From positions 7,155 through 71,154 of the forward strand of contig CAYVVG010000009.1 of NCBI GenBank assembly GCA_964455285.1: 64,000 nucleotides of DNA. Direction: 5' to 3'. Source of the stretch: CAIVAT01 sp964455285. Its GTDB lineage: Bacteria > Bacteroidota > Bacteroidia > Bacteroidales > FEN-979. The notes under the pieces are model-generated. The model ran no database searches. It was given only the letters and a program-made list of their open reading frames with translations, and was not told the origin of the DNA. Position numbers and translations under genes: made by a program. This document shows positions 41,561 to 50,660 of this stretch, in pieces. How positions within the stretch are numbered: the first letter of the stretch is position 1; every line of letters starts with the position of its first letter.

Positions 41561-43477
41561 ATGACCCCCCAGTCACTACCCCTGCTTTCCCGCATCAACT
41601 CGCCCGATGACCTTCGGAAACTGAAGCCCGACGAGCTGCCGGGTCTTTGTGACGATATCCGACGATTCATCATCGAAGTCATGGCGGTGAATCCCGGCCA
41701 TCTGGGAGCCAGCCTGGGGGCCGTCGAACTGGCAGTGGCCCTTCATTATGTGTATGATACACCTTTCGACAAGGTGATCTGGGACGTCGGTCACCAGGCG
41801 TATGCCCATAAAATCCTGACAGGCCGGAAGGATACTTTTAAATCCATCCGGACATATGGAGGGATCAGCGGCTTCCCGAAAATGTCGGAAAGCAAATATG
41901 ATGCGTTTGGCGTAGGCCACTCCTCCACCTCCATCTCCGCTGCCCTGGGAATGGCGGTTGCCGCCCAACTCAACGGTGAGACAGGGCGGCATCATGTTGC
42001 CGTTATCGGCGATGGAGCGATGACCGGCGGTATGGCCATGGAAGCACTCAACAATGCCGGGGTATCCACGGCCAACATCCTGGTGATCCTGAATGACAAC
42101 CAGATTGCGATAGACAAGAATGTCGGGGCCATGAAAGATTACCTGGCCGACATCGTCACCTCCCGGACGTATAACAAATTCCGTGACAAAGTTTGGCTGG
42201 CCCTGGGAGGAGGAACACAGTACGGCAGGAACACGCGGGCCATCGTCAAACAATTCGGAAATGCCGTCAAGACCACCCTGCTCAGGAGCGGGAACCTGTT
42301 TGAGGCGTTCAATCTCCGGTATTTCGGTCCTGTCGACGGCAACGATGTCGTGCGCATGGTGAAACTCCTCACCGACATGAAAGGGATCAAGGGGCCGAAA
42401 CTGCTTCATGTTCATACGGTAAAGGGAAAAGGTTTTGCAAAGGCCGAAAAAGACCAGACCGTGTATCATGCACCCGGAGTTTTCGACAGTAAAACCGGCG
42501 CCATCAAGGAGGACAAATGCCACGGGCAGGCACCCAAATACCAGACTGTTTTCGGGCAGACCATCCTCGAACTGGCTGAACGGAATCCGAAGATCGTGGG
42601 CATTACACCGGCCATGGCCACGGGGTGTTCGCTGAACCTGATGATGGCCCGGATGCCTGAGAGAACCTTCGATGTCGGGATCGCCGAACAGCATGCCGTC
42701 ACTTTCAGTGCGGGCCTGGCTGCCTCAGGACTGATCCCCTTCTGCAACATTTACTCCACCTTCATGCAGCGCGGATACGACCAGATGATCCATGACGTGG
42801 CGCTCCAGAACCTGCACGTGGTGTTTTGCCTCGACCGGGGCGGCCTTGTCGGGGAAGATGGCGCCACGCACCATGGCGCCTTTGACCTGGCCTCCCTTCG
42901 CTGCATCCCGGGCCTTGTCATTGCCTCGCCCATGAACGAAGAAGAGATGCGGAACATGATGTTCACTGCGCAACTCGACGGAGCCGGACCCTTTGCCATC
43001 CGGTATCCCAAAGGCCGTGGTGTGATGCCTGTATGGAGGACCCCCATGAAAGCGCTGGAACCGGGCCGGGGAAGGATGATCCGTGACGGCCGGGATGCTG
43101 CGATCCTGACTCTCGGTCATGTGGGCAATTATGCACTGGAAGCCTGCAACCGGTTGTCGGGATCGGGCATTGAAGCGGCTCATTACGATCTTCGTTTCCT
43201 GAAGCCCATCGACGAACCGCTCCTCCATGAAGTATTCCGCCGATTCAGCCGGATCGTCACGGTCGAAGACGGCGCTGTGGCAGGAGGAATGGGCTCGGCT
43301 GTACTCGAATTCATGTCCGATCACGGATATTCGTCGAATGTCAGGCGGCTGGGCATCCCCGACCGGTACATCCAGCAGGGCAAGGTGGAGGAACTGCACC
43401 GGGAATGCGGTTTCGATGCCACGGGCATCGCCGAGGCCGTGGCTGAATTATTGGGTGATCCACACCTTAAAAGATAA
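41561..43477 (+). CDS. dxs: 1-Deoxy-D-xylulose-5-phosphate synthase
   Basis: This 638-aa thiamine-diphosphate enzyme condenses pyruvate and glyceraldehyde 3-phosphate, the first step of the MEP isoprenoid pathway. Motifs in order: VNPGHLGASLGAVELAVALH, WDVGHQAYAHKILTGRK, the ThDP-binding VIGDGAMTGGMAMEALNNAG with LNDNQIAI, and the transketolase-type DVGIAEQHAVTFSAGLAASG. Length is normal. It is cotranscribed with sufT and followed 4 nt later by an SDR gene. Confidence 0.97.
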   Translation: MTPQSLPLLSRINSPDDLRKLKPDELPGLCDDIRRFIIEVMAVNPGHLGASLGAVELAVALHYVYDTPFDKVIWDVGHQAYAHKILTGRKDTFKSIRTYGGISGFPKMSESKYDAFGVGHSSTSISAALGMAVAAQLNGETGRHHVAVIGDGAMTGGMAMEALNNAGVSTANILVILNDNQIAIDKNVGAMKDYLADIVTSRTYNKFRDKVWLALGGGTQYGRNTRAIVKQFGNAVKTTLLRSGNLFEAFNLRYFGPVDGNDVVRMVKLLTDMKGIKGPKLLHVHTVKGKGFAKAEKDQTVYHAPGVFDSKTGAIKEDKCHGQAPKYQTVFGQTILELAERNPKIVGITPAMATGCSLNLMMARMPERTFDVGIAEQHAVTFSAGLAASGLIPFCNIYSTFMQRGYDQMIHDVALQNLHVVFCLDRGGLVGEDGATHHGAFDLASLRCIPGLVIASPMNEEEMRNMMFTAQLDGAGPFAIRYPKGRGVMPVWRTPMKALEPGRGRMIRDGRDAAILTLGHVGNYALEACNRLSGSGIEAAHYDLRFLKPIDEPLLHEVFRRFSRIVTVEDGAVAGGMGSAVLEFMSDHGYSSNVRRLGIPDRYIQQGKVEELHRECGFDATGIAEAVAELLGDPHLKR

Positions 43478-43481
43478 TTGC

Positions 43482-44288
43482 ATGGATAACGGGATCAGGA
43501 TCCGGGAAGCCATCGTTACCGGAGCGTATGGCGCCATCGGAAAAGCCATCGCGGCCGGCATCGCCCGGGCCGGCGGATGGCGGGTAACCCTCGTTGGCCG
43601 GGACCCGATTCGCCTGGAGGATGCACGACGGGAAATCGTTGCCATGACATCCTCTGGCGAAATAGATGTGGAGACTGTCGACCTCGGCCTGCACAGGGAT
43701 ATCGCGGCATTCGCCCGCCGTTGGAACCGCCCGCTTCACCTGTTGATAAACAATGCCGCCACCGGACCCCGGAAACGGTCGGAAACCGACGAAGGGATTG
43801 AAGTGCAATGGGCGACCAATGTCCTGGGCTATTTTTGGATGATCCGCTCCTTCAGGCCCTTCATGGAAAAGGTGCAAGACGCGCGCATCGTGAATGTGGC
43901 AAGCTACTGGGCCGGAGGTATGGACCTGCAGGATCCCGAATTCGTGAACAGGCGATACGACAACGATGCGGCCTACCGGCAGGCCAAGCAGGCCGACCGG
44001 ATGCTCACGGCCGCATTCGCCCGGCGGTTCCGGCCTCAGGGAATTACGGTAAACGCCTGTCATCCGGGCGACGTGAACTCCAAGTTGAGCAATTCTTTTG
44101 GCTTTGGCGGCTCGGAAACCCCTGAAGAGGGAGCCGAAACGCCGCTTTACCTGGCGCTCTCAGCCGAACTGGCGGGAGTGACCGGCGAATATTATGAACA
44201 TCTTTCGCGGGTCAGGTGTGCCTTCATGGAGCAGCATGACCGGGTGGAGGAGTTGTTCCGGCTTTGCGACAGCCGGTTTCCCGGGTAG
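43482..44288 (+). CDS. Short-chain dehydrogenase/reductase
   Basis: This 268-aa SDR protein resembles retinol dehydrogenase-type members. The nucleotide-binding loop is AIVTGAYGAIGKAIA, LLINNAAT is the NNAG equivalent, IVNVASYWAG holds the catalytic Ser, and AYRQAKQADRM holds Tyr-x-x-x-Lys. The ATG at 43482 begins just after the dxs stop, so it is likely in the same operon. The substrate cannot be assigned. It converges with the DUF169 gene. Confidence 0.88.
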   Translation: MDNGIRIREAIVTGAYGAIGKAIAAGIARAGGWRVTLVGRDPIRLEDARREIVAMTSSGEIDVETVDLGLHRDIAAFARRWNRPLHLLINNAATGPRKRSETDEGIEVQWATNVLGYFWMIRSFRPFMEKVQDARIVNVASYWAGGMDLQDPEFVNRRYDNDAAYRQAKQADRMLTAAFARRFRPQGITVNACHPGDVNSKLSNSFGFGGSETPEEGAETPLYLALSAELAGVTGEYYEHLSRVRCAFMEQHDRVEELFRLCDSRFPG

Positions 44289-44293
44289 GCAGG

Positions 44294-45043
44294 TTATCCC
44301 TGGATCCGTTTCTTCATGGTCCGCCAGGTTTCAGTGATCAGGAAACTCTCATCCATGTTCCCGACCATCGTCCTGAATTTTTTCATGGGAACGGTAAAGG
44401 TAAGCCGATCCTGCGGCACGCAGGGCCTTGCCGAAGCGTCGAACATTCCCAGGATGGCTTTCGGGTCTTCGCTTTCGGCTTGCTTCAACGCTTGATAGAC
44501 AATGGTACCGCAACCGGAACCGAAGGGTGCTATCACCGCGTCGCCCGAAGGACAATCATAATTGGCGAGGGTAAAAAGTCCGGCCAGCACATCGGGTTTG
44601 GCGAAGAAACATACCGCGACCGGTTCATCCCCGGGTGTTATCTGATCAAACCGTTTGAAAACGATATACCTTCCTTTCGCAGGAATGCAGCGCATGTTTT
44701 CCATGACATCCCTGACCATTTCCGGGGTTTTGATGTACCTCTCCCCTTCCATCTCTCCATCGATCCCGTACGAAAGAAAATATTCGAAATTGGGCCGGAT
44801 CTTGTCCGAGAAACCCAGGTAACGCCGGGCGCCGGCGCAGCCGATTGACCCCGTGTGCCAGGCCAGTGACCGTCCTTTCCGCACAAGTGCCAGTTCGCAG
44901 ACGATGCAACTCCGGCCGGCCGGCAGGTTCGCCAGCGGGACATTTCCCGGATCATCGGTATAAAAGAATGTTATCGGCAATTCGCTGTCGCCGAAATAGG
45001 CCGGCCATTTTGCCAGGAAATCATTACGGAATGAAAGATCCAT
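44294..45043 (-). CDS. DUF169 family protein
   Basis: This 249-aa cytoplasmic protein of the DUF169 family has several conserved Cys, including RSCIVCELALVRKG, GSIGCAGARRYLGF and FGSGCGTIVYQAL. The family is common in anaerobes and is suspected to bind metal or Fe-S, but no function is established. It follows the NAD(P)-binding gene at 45082 after 38 nt on the same strand and may be cotranscribed. Confidence 0.85.
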   Translation of the reverse strand: MDLSFRNDFLAKWPAYFGDSELPITFFYTDDPGNVPLANLPAGRSCIVCELALVRKGRSLAWHTGSIGCAGARRYLGFSDKIRPNFEYFLSYGIDGEMEGERYIKTPEMVRDVMENMRCIPAKGRYIVFKRFDQITPGDEPVAVCFFAKPDVLAGLFTLANYDCPSGDAVIAPFGSGCGTIVYQALKQAESEDPKAILGMFDASARPCVPQDRLTFTVPMKKFRTMVGNMDESFLITETWRTMKKRIQG

Positions 45044-45081
45044 AAGAGGTTCGTTGAAATGGGTGAGGAAACATGGGGATA

Positions 45082-45699
45082 TCAGTGGCTCGAGATCGCC
45101 GGGAGGGTCCGGTCATATTTGTCGGTGGCAGCCAGTTTCAACATGAAGTCGGCAACGTCGGCCCGCGGAACGGTCTTCGAAGTCGGATTGCCGGGATGGA
45201 TCTTGTAGGTTCCCGTCTTCGGAGAATCGGTCAGCCCTACCGGACGAACGATCACCCAGTCGAGGTTGCTGTTCCGGATCACCCCGGCCTGCCTCCGTTT
45301 ATCAGCAAAAACATGCCGGAGGAATAGCGGGATGATGATCCTGCCGAACCAGAATCCGGCATCATTGCCCAGGATCCCGGCTGATGACATACAGATGAGC
45401 CGTCTTACCCCGGTGGCTTCCATCGCCCGGATAATCGTATGCGTTCCGTCGGAGAGCATGGTACCGGGCTTGTTCCGGTCCATTCCCAGAGCACAGAGCA
45501 CCGCGTCGGACCCTTCTACCGCCTCTTTGACCTTCACAAAATCCATGATCTCGCCCTCGATCACCCGGAGATTCCGGTGTTGAATGGTCACTCCGGAAGC
45601 CCGGCGTGCATAGGCCGTTACCTGGTGGCCCTCTTTTAGCGCCTGGAAAACGATCAGGATTCCTGTCCTGCCGCTTGCACCAAATACGGAAATCTTCAT
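45082..45699 (-). CDS. NAD(P)H-binding reductase (NmrA/BLVRB-like SDR)
   Basis: This 205-aa atypical SDR starts MKISVFGASGRTGILIVFQA, with the G-x-x-G-x-x-G dinucleotide loop, and continues VTAYARRASG and SDAVLCALGMDR. It resembles flavin/biliverdin reductase B-like and NmrA-like proteins. A later segment, VRRLICMSSAGILGND, is typical. The substrate is unknown. It precedes DUF169 on the same strand. Confidence 0.88.
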   Translation of the reverse strand: MKISVFGASGRTGILIVFQALKEGHQVTAYARRASGVTIQHRNLRVIEGEIMDFVKVKEAVEGSDAVLCALGMDRNKPGTMLSDGTHTIIRAMEATGVRRLICMSSAGILGNDAGFWFGRIIIPLFLRHVFADKRRQAGVIRNSNLDWVIVRPVGLTDSPKTGTYKIHPGNPTSKTVPRADVADFMLKLAATDKYDRTLPAISSH

Positions 45700-45883
45700 G
45701 GCAGATCTGAGCAGGCTGGTTTATCCGCAGCCGTTCAGCCGGTAAAAATAACCAAATTTTCCTTGCCTGCCTCAGGCTGGCGCGGGGTTTTTCCCGCTAC
45801 CGGTGCAGCAGCACCTGCGCAATGGATGCGGGAGATCGGGACAGGACGAACAGATCATTGTGCCCCGCGGGATTCCTGTCCAT

Positions 45884-46396
45884 TCAGTTGTAATTGACTG
45901 TCACGGTAAAGGGTGCCGGTGAGGAGTACAGGCCGGTGGGCTGAAGGGCGGCCACATTCAGGGTGGCACCCACCCGCAATTCCTGCGTGCCGGTCGGTCC
46001 GAGGTTCCCGACAGCGGGCGGATCGCTCGAAAAAAGGTTCACGGTCATGATCTCCGATCCGCAGTTGACCGGCAGCGGGTCGGTGGGCAATGTGATGGCG
46101 TAAGTGACATTAGGGACGCCCGCCACCAGGAACTGCGCCGACGTGACGGAACCCGGTGCCCCGGGAAGGTTGACGCCCCCATTTTGGGTGCGGGTGCCGT
46201 CGGGCGTGAGCACCACGGTACCCGGGTTAGACCCTGCGGCCACATTCCCGAAGTCCAGATCGATCGACTTGGTGATGGAGATCGGGTTGACAATGGTGGC
46301 CATGGCATTGGCCGACCCTGTTACCTGTGCCGATAAGGCAACAGGCAGGATAGCAAATAAAAATACAAGGCCGGTATGTCTTGTGGTTGGAGACAC
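45884..46396 (-). CDS. Exported DUF4402 protein
   Basis: This 170-aa secreted protein has a signal peptide (HTGLVFLFAILPVALSAQ) and a DUF4402 beta-sandwich (SITKSIDLDFGNVAAGSNPG, VNLPGAPGSVTSAQFLVAG, GLYSSPAPFTVTVNYN). This fold occurs in Bacteroidota surface or pilus-like proteins. The start appears to be GTG at 46396; no ATG gives a full signal peptide. A reverse TATCTTTG box at 46434-46441 supports expression. The function is unknown. Confidence 0.8.
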   Translation of the reverse strand: MSPTTRHTGLVFLFAILPVALSAQVTGSANAMATIVNPISITKSIDLDFGNVAAGSNPGTVVLTPDGTRTQNGGVNLPGAPGSVTSAQFLVAGVPNVTYAITLPTDPLPVNCGSEIMTVNLFSSDPPAVGNLGPTGTQELRVGATLNVAALQPTGLYSSPAPFTVTVNYN

Positions 46397-46433
46397 TTGT
46401 CAGGTCTTTGTAATCCCTCCCGAATTGAGGGTG

Positions 46434-46441
46434 CAAAGATA
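46434..46441 (-). promoter_or_regulatory. Candidate -7 box TATCTTTG for the DUF4402 gene
   Basis: The reverse strand reads TATCTTTG 38 nt before the proposed GTG start. Confidence 0.5.
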
Positions 46442-46585
46442 ACAGGATTTTTCATACGAATCCGGCGAATTATTAACAATTTGCCTCATTATCAATGGCC
46501 TAAGCACAATGAACCCTTAACATATTCTTCCGTTTTATCCATAAATTCTAAGATTTCCCGGAAGCCGTTGATTGATTGTTAGGGG

Positions 46586-46626
46586 AAAAAAAAGCTCCCG
46601 CCGGTTCATCCGAATGCGGCGGGAGC
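46586..46626 (-). terminator. Intrinsic terminator for the YXWGXW gene
   Basis: GCTCCCGCCG and CGGCGGGAGC form a perfect 10-bp stem with a 13-nt loop. On the minus strand it is followed by eight T. It lies 36 nt after the stop of the gene at 46662-47849. Confidence 0.85.
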
Positions 46627-46661
46627 AATTGATACCGTTTGAATACCGGTTTCGGGCCTGG

Positions 46662-47849
46662 TTACCGGTCGCCCTGCCCGCTGCGGGAAGCGCGCTTGGG
46701 AGCCTGTTTTTCCTCTTTTTTCGTGGTTCTTCCGCCGGATGCCGGGGAATTCTGTTCGCTGTTGCGGGAACGAATCTCCGTCGGGGTGGTAGTCTTACGT
46801 TCCGTTTTGCTGTCGCCTGAGCGCATGACCGGTTCGGTACGTTTGCGTTCAGTGCGTTCCCGTACCTCGACGGGAGGCCTGGAACGGGTTGTACGTTCGA
46901 TGCGCGTACGGGTTGCCGGTTCGGGATTGGTTCCCTGCACGGCCGGCGGAGCAGTGCGGGTCGTCCGGTCCACCTTCCCGTTTTCTCCCTGCCGGGTCTT
47001 AGTTTCCGTACGGGTCGTCCGGGTCGTTGCAGACTCTTTGCGGACCTCTTCCGTGCTGCGGAACCGGGTGGGGCGGGTATCCTTTGATTCCCTGGAAACT
47101 TCCGGACGATAGACCTCGACGCGATCGCGACCAGCGAGACGGGTTCCCGGTCTTTCCGTATCGAGTATCTCCCTCGTGTGAACCCGGGTGGTGCTGTATC
47201 TTTCAACCTCCTTCACACGGGGTCCGTGGTACCAGTTCCCGTTGCCGTTATCATGGCCGCTGCGGCGGTCATACCGGGTATCGTTGATGATCGTAATGTG
47301 ATTGACGATGACCGGGTGGTCGTGGTGATGCCAGATGTGAGCGTGCCAGTTGTGGTCGCAGAAGTGGCGGCGGGGAACGAAGACCCACCAGAAATCGGGA
47401 GGATATGCGTTTACGGCAAGGTTGATCGAAACTCCGGGAGCCATCGGGGCCCAGGCCCAGTAATCGTTGTATGAACCCCAGGTGACCCACGCGGGAGCCC
47501 ATTCATAACCGGGTACCCACATCCAGCCCAGGTAATCGTCGAAGTACCAGCGACCGTAATGGAAAGTGGCCCAGCCCCAGGGATAATCGGAAACCCAGGT
47601 CCATCCCAGTCCGGTATAGGCCCAGTTCCCTCCGGTGGAATAAGGGCGGAAGTCTTCGTTCATCCCGTCGGAGAAGGGACGCCAAACATAGCCGTAATCG
47701 GGCGTGTTGATCCATTCTCCGTAAGGGGAAAGTTCATCATAAAACCTCTGGATCGAAATCCGTCCGGGGACATTATGGTAGATCCGGTGAGCGTCGGCGG
47801 CGAGATTCGCCATCACCAGGAAAGCCAGGGCAATCATTATCTTTTTCAT
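46662..47849 (-). CDS. Exported YXWGXW-repeat (DUF6600-like) protein with basic tail
   Basis: This 395-aa exported protein has a signal peptide (MKKIMIALAFLVMANLAADA). A Trp/Tyr-rich region of about 150 residues carries repeats such as YGEWINTPDYGYVWRP, YPWGWATFHYGRW and YLGWMWVPGYEWAPAW, followed by a His-rich stretch (HNWHAHIWHHHDH). The C-terminal half (about residues 220-395) is Arg/Thr/Glu-rich and probably disordered. DUF6600-type proteins have this W-rich head. The role is unknown; the His cluster could bind metal. A clear terminator follows. Confidence 0.82.
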   Translation of the reverse strand: MKKIMIALAFLVMANLAADAHRIYHNVPGRISIQRFYDELSPYGEWINTPDYGYVWRPFSDGMNEDFRPYSTGGNWAYTGLGWTWVSDYPWGWATFHYGRWYFDDYLGWMWVPGYEWAPAWVTWGSYNDYWAWAPMAPGVSINLAVNAYPPDFWWVFVPRRHFCDHNWHAHIWHHHDHPVIVNHITIINDTRYDRRSGHDNGNGNWYHGPRVKEVERYSTTRVHTREILDTERPGTRLAGRDRVEVYRPEVSRESKDTRPTRFRSTEEVRKESATTRTTRTETKTRQGENGKVDRTTRTAPPAVQGTNPEPATRTRIERTTRSRPPVEVRERTERKRTEPVMRSGDSKTERKTTTPTEIRSRNSEQNSPASGGRTTKKEEKQAPKRASRSGQGDR

Positions 47850-47886
47850 GGCGGTTGATGTTAACGGTGATTGACTTTGTTCATTT

Positions 47887-47914
47887 CAGGGTATTGGATG
47901 GCGCCAATGCCCTG
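47887..47914. other. Strong hairpin between the GH53 and YXWGXW genes
   Basis: CAGGG-T-ATTGG and CCAAT-G-CCCTG pair over 11 positions, including one G-U, with a 6-nt loop. No T-tract follows on either strand. It may be a GH53 terminator or part of the YXWGXW leader. Confidence 0.6.
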
Positions 47915-48020
47915 TCCGTTACAATCAACGTGCCAAAAAACAATAAATGGTAAAAAGTGACGGGTGAGAAGCGGGCCCTGGTGAAAAAAGAAAATCGATG
48001 AACCGCTGATTAACAGATGA

Positions 48021-49460
48021 TTAGTTCATCTTCAGATATTTTCCAGACAGAGAATCATATACCTGGATGAGGCGTGTTGAATGACCGTCCCGGTCGAAGA
48101 GGCCGCTGCGATGGTTAAGCGGTTCCCATATACAACTCCCCCGTCCGAGGCGGCCGGGGGCTTCAAACCCGATGGCGGTCACCTCCGGCTTAAAATCGGA
48201 GTACTCGACGATATTGACGGGTTTTCCGTATCGCTCGGCCAGGGCCTTCACATTCCGGTCAAGGTCGTCGAGTGTGCCATGCCAGCGCGGATAATACGAT
48301 AATCCGATGACATCAAACCTGACTTCGCGGGCGATCATGTTGTCGAGCCAGAAAACCGATTCGTCGTGCTGTCCGCCCAAGGCGATGTGCATCATCACCG
48401 GGATGACCGGGTCGGCTGCCGTCACGCCTTCCGCCCCCGCCCTCAGCAGTCCGGCAAGCTGGTCGGGCCGGCTGATATGACCTTCGGGCCAGAGAAGTCC
48501 GTGGTTTATCTCATTTCCGACCTGCACCATCGACGCCGGGGTGCCCTGTGCTTTCAATGCCCGCAGGACCCGTGTCGTGTAGGACCTTACCGAGTCTTTC
48601 AGCACTTCAAACGGGAGTGCCGACCAGGCCGCGGGTTTAAACTGCTGCTGGGGGTCGGCCCAGTAATCGCTGTAATGGAAGTCGAGCAGCAACTTCATTC
48701 CTGCATCGCTGATCCTCCGGGCCATGACCATCGTGTGGGCGAGATCGCAATACCCTTTCCCGGGTGAATATCCTTTGTCGTTTTCCGGGTTGACGAATAT
48801 CCTCAGCCGGATATAGTTGAACCCGTGACTCTTCAACAAAGCCAGGGCGTCGGTCTTCTTCCCATTCTCGTAAAATACCGTGCCGCGTGCCTCGACTTCG
48901 GGGAGCCAGGAAATATCGGCGCCGATCATACTGTCGACGGGTTTCGCGGTCGGCTTCAGTTGATCCGCGGTGGGAGTTCTCATCGGGAACCCGGCCGGCA
49001 GCAGATGGATCTCGTGCGATCCGGGCCAGCATCTCCCCGAGCGGGCTTCTATTTTCACGGTGCCGGGTTTCACACCGGTGATGTACTGCAGCCGGCATAC
49101 ACCGTTTTCGAGACGGCAGGGATAATAATCCGCTCCCGATGTGTCCTGTTTCATCGACAGGGCAGCGCCATCGGGGTCTGTTACCTTCCCGCCGCCGGAA
49201 AGGTAGATCATGACTGAGTCGCCGGCATGGGCGATCTGCCTCCCAAGGCTGTCGGCCAGGGCGATCCGTACCGGTGTTCGGTCGGTCCCGTTGGCACAGA
49301 GCGTGGTGCTGTAGCAGGTCAGCATGACGGCGGCCGGAGTTCCTGATTCCACATACCCTGACCGGGCGTATTTCCATTCGTGGTTTGGATTGGAATCACA
49401 GGCAACAACCGCCAGTAATCCGGGCAACAGGCAAAGAGAAAGAAGACGGTTCATAGACAA
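48021..49460 (-). CDS. ganB: GH53 endo-beta-1,4-galactanase lipoprotein
   Basis: This 479-aa lipoprotein has Cys in LLAVVACDSNPN, an Ig-like (Big_1-type) domain at about residues 35-155 (VRIALADSLGRQIAHAGDSV), then a glycoside hydrolase family 53 domain. GH53 signatures are MIGADISWLPEVEARG, LLDFHYSDYWADPQQQ, VQVGNEINHGLLWPEG with the acid/base Glu, and VNIVEYSD with the likely nucleophile Glu. It hydrolyses beta-1,4-galactan side chains of pectin. Start is 49460 or the ATG two codons later. No SusCD pair is adjacent, so it is a lone enzyme. Confidence 0.9.
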   Translation of the reverse strand: MSMNRLLSLCLLPGLLAVVACDSNPNHEWKYARSGYVESGTPAAVMLTCYSTTLCANGTDRTPVRIALADSLGRQIAHAGDSVMIYLSGGGKVTDPDGAALSMKQDTSGADYYPCRLENGVCRLQYITGVKPGTVKIEARSGRCWPGSHEIHLLPAGFPMRTPTADQLKPTAKPVDSMIGADISWLPEVEARGTVFYENGKKTDALALLKSHGFNYIRLRIFVNPENDKGYSPGKGYCDLAHTMVMARRISDAGMKLLLDFHYSDYWADPQQQFKPAAWSALPFEVLKDSVRSYTTRVLRALKAQGTPASMVQVGNEINHGLLWPEGHISRPDQLAGLLRAGAEGVTAADPVIPVMMHIALGGQHDESVFWLDNMIAREVRFDVIGLSYYPRWHGTLDDLDRNVKALAERYGKPVNIVEYSDFKPEVTAIGFEAPGRLGRGSCIWEPLNHRSGLFDRDGHSTRLIQVYDSLSGKYLKMN

Positions 49461-49786
49461 GGGATCTGGTATTTTCCCGTGAAGATAGAAATAATAGCGA
49501 TACCGGGACCGGTTGTCCGGACAGCTCCGGGGGAAGGTGCAGGCTCCTTATCATCCGGGGCGATCAGCCATGGTCGGCGTCACCCTCCTCCTGATCCTTA
49601 CGCGCTGCGGTAACTGAACGGGGTCAATAAAAATTTTTACACTTCTATAATTTTTCCCTTATCTTTGCATTTATTTAGTCTGAATTAATGTCCTAACAAA
49701 TTCATCGATTGACGTTGAATCCAACGATGGCTTAATCATTATCCATTCAAACCAAACAGTATCCATTCAAATTAACATTCGAAACC
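49461..49786. promoter_or_regulatory. Divergent intergenic region upstream of the peroxiredoxin
   Basis: This 326-bp region has no gene. TATCTTTG at 49660-49667 is the peroxiredoxin -7 box and implies a leader of about 110 nt. The leader contains a hairpin (CATCG-A-TTG with CAA-CGATG, 49703-49729) and two direct copies of ATCCATTCAAA (49741 and 49763). No clear promoter for the GH53 gene was seen. Confidence 0.5.
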
Positions 49787-50521
49787 ATGAAAAAATACAT
49801 TGTCGTTGCCATTTTATTGATATCTGCCGCCATTCCGACATGGGCGCAGGAGAGCAAGACGGCGGGATTTCCCATGCTGGGGGAAGATGCTCCGTCGTTT
49901 TCGGCAGAATCAACCGAAGGTCCTGTAAATTTCCCGGGGGATTATTCGGGCAGCTGGAAGATCCTTTTCAGCCACCCGGCCGATTTTACCCCGGTATGTA
50001 CTTCCGAGATCCTTGAACTTGCCGAAGCCCAGAAGGATTTTGAGAAATTCAAGACCAGGCTGGTAGTTGTTTCAGTTGACCCGCTGGCCACCCATCGTGA
50101 ATGGAAAAAAAGCATGGAGTCGATCCGGCTTTCTGACCGTGAACCTTCCACGATCGGTTTCCCGCTCGTTTCCGACGAGAACCTGGTCATCTCGAGGGCC
50201 TATGGCATGATCCATCCGAGCACCAGCTCGACCCGGGCGGTCAGGGGTGTTTTTATCGTTGACCCGAAGGACAAGATCCGGGCCATGTTCTATTACCCGA
50301 TGAATATCGGCCGGAACACCGGGGAGATCCAGCGGACGCTGATCGCCCTGCAGACCGCCGACAAACAGGAGGTGATGACCCCCGCCAACTGGCAGCCGGG
50401 GGGTGACGTGCTGCTGCCCTTTGTCAAATCACCCGACGAAGCATCCCGGCTGATCTCGAAAGACGATCCGGACTATTATCAGCCCGTCTGGTACATGATG
50501 TACAAGAGAGGAACAAAATAG
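49787..50521 (+). CDS. Exported 1-Cys peroxiredoxin (Prx6 type)
   Basis: This 244-aa AhpC/TSA-family peroxidase has a signal peptide (MKKYIVVAILLISAAIPTWA). The peroxidatic site is SHPADFTPVCTSEI. That Cys is the only one in the whole protein, so it works as a 1-Cys enzyme and needs an external reductant. The C-terminal Prx6-like domain is present (YYPMNIGRNTGEIQRTLIAL, TPANWQPGGDVLLP). Most Prx6 proteins are cytosolic, so export is unusual. It reduces peroxides in the periplasm. Confidence 0.93.
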   Translation: MKKYIVVAILLISAAIPTWAQESKTAGFPMLGEDAPSFSAESTEGPVNFPGDYSGSWKILFSHPADFTPVCTSEILELAEAQKDFEKFKTRLVVVSVDPLATHREWKKSMESIRLSDREPSTIGFPLVSDENLVISRAYGMIHPSTSSTRAVRGVFIVDPKDKIRAMFYYPMNIGRNTGEIQRTLIALQTADKQEVMTPANWQPGGDVLLPFVKSPDEASRLISKDDPDYYQPVWYMMYKRGTK

Positions 50522-50587
50522 AAACAACCCGTTAGATCAGGGTATTTCGACGAAAGGGTCGACGCATAAGCCATGATCAGATCAATG

Positions 50588-50660
50588 ACCGCGGAGACGC
50601 GGAGACGCAGAAAATTATCAACCATTTCATTGTTCTTTCCGTCTCTGCGTCTTTGCGGTT
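50588..50660. terminator. Long imperfect hairpin between convergent genes
   Basis: GCGGAGACGCGGAGACGCAG (from about 50591) and CGTCTCTGCGTCTTTGCGG near 50640-50658 are near-complementary arms around a 21-nt loop. Each arm itself has an 8-bp period. Placement between the peroxiredoxin and putP stops suits a bidirectional terminator. Confidence 0.6.
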
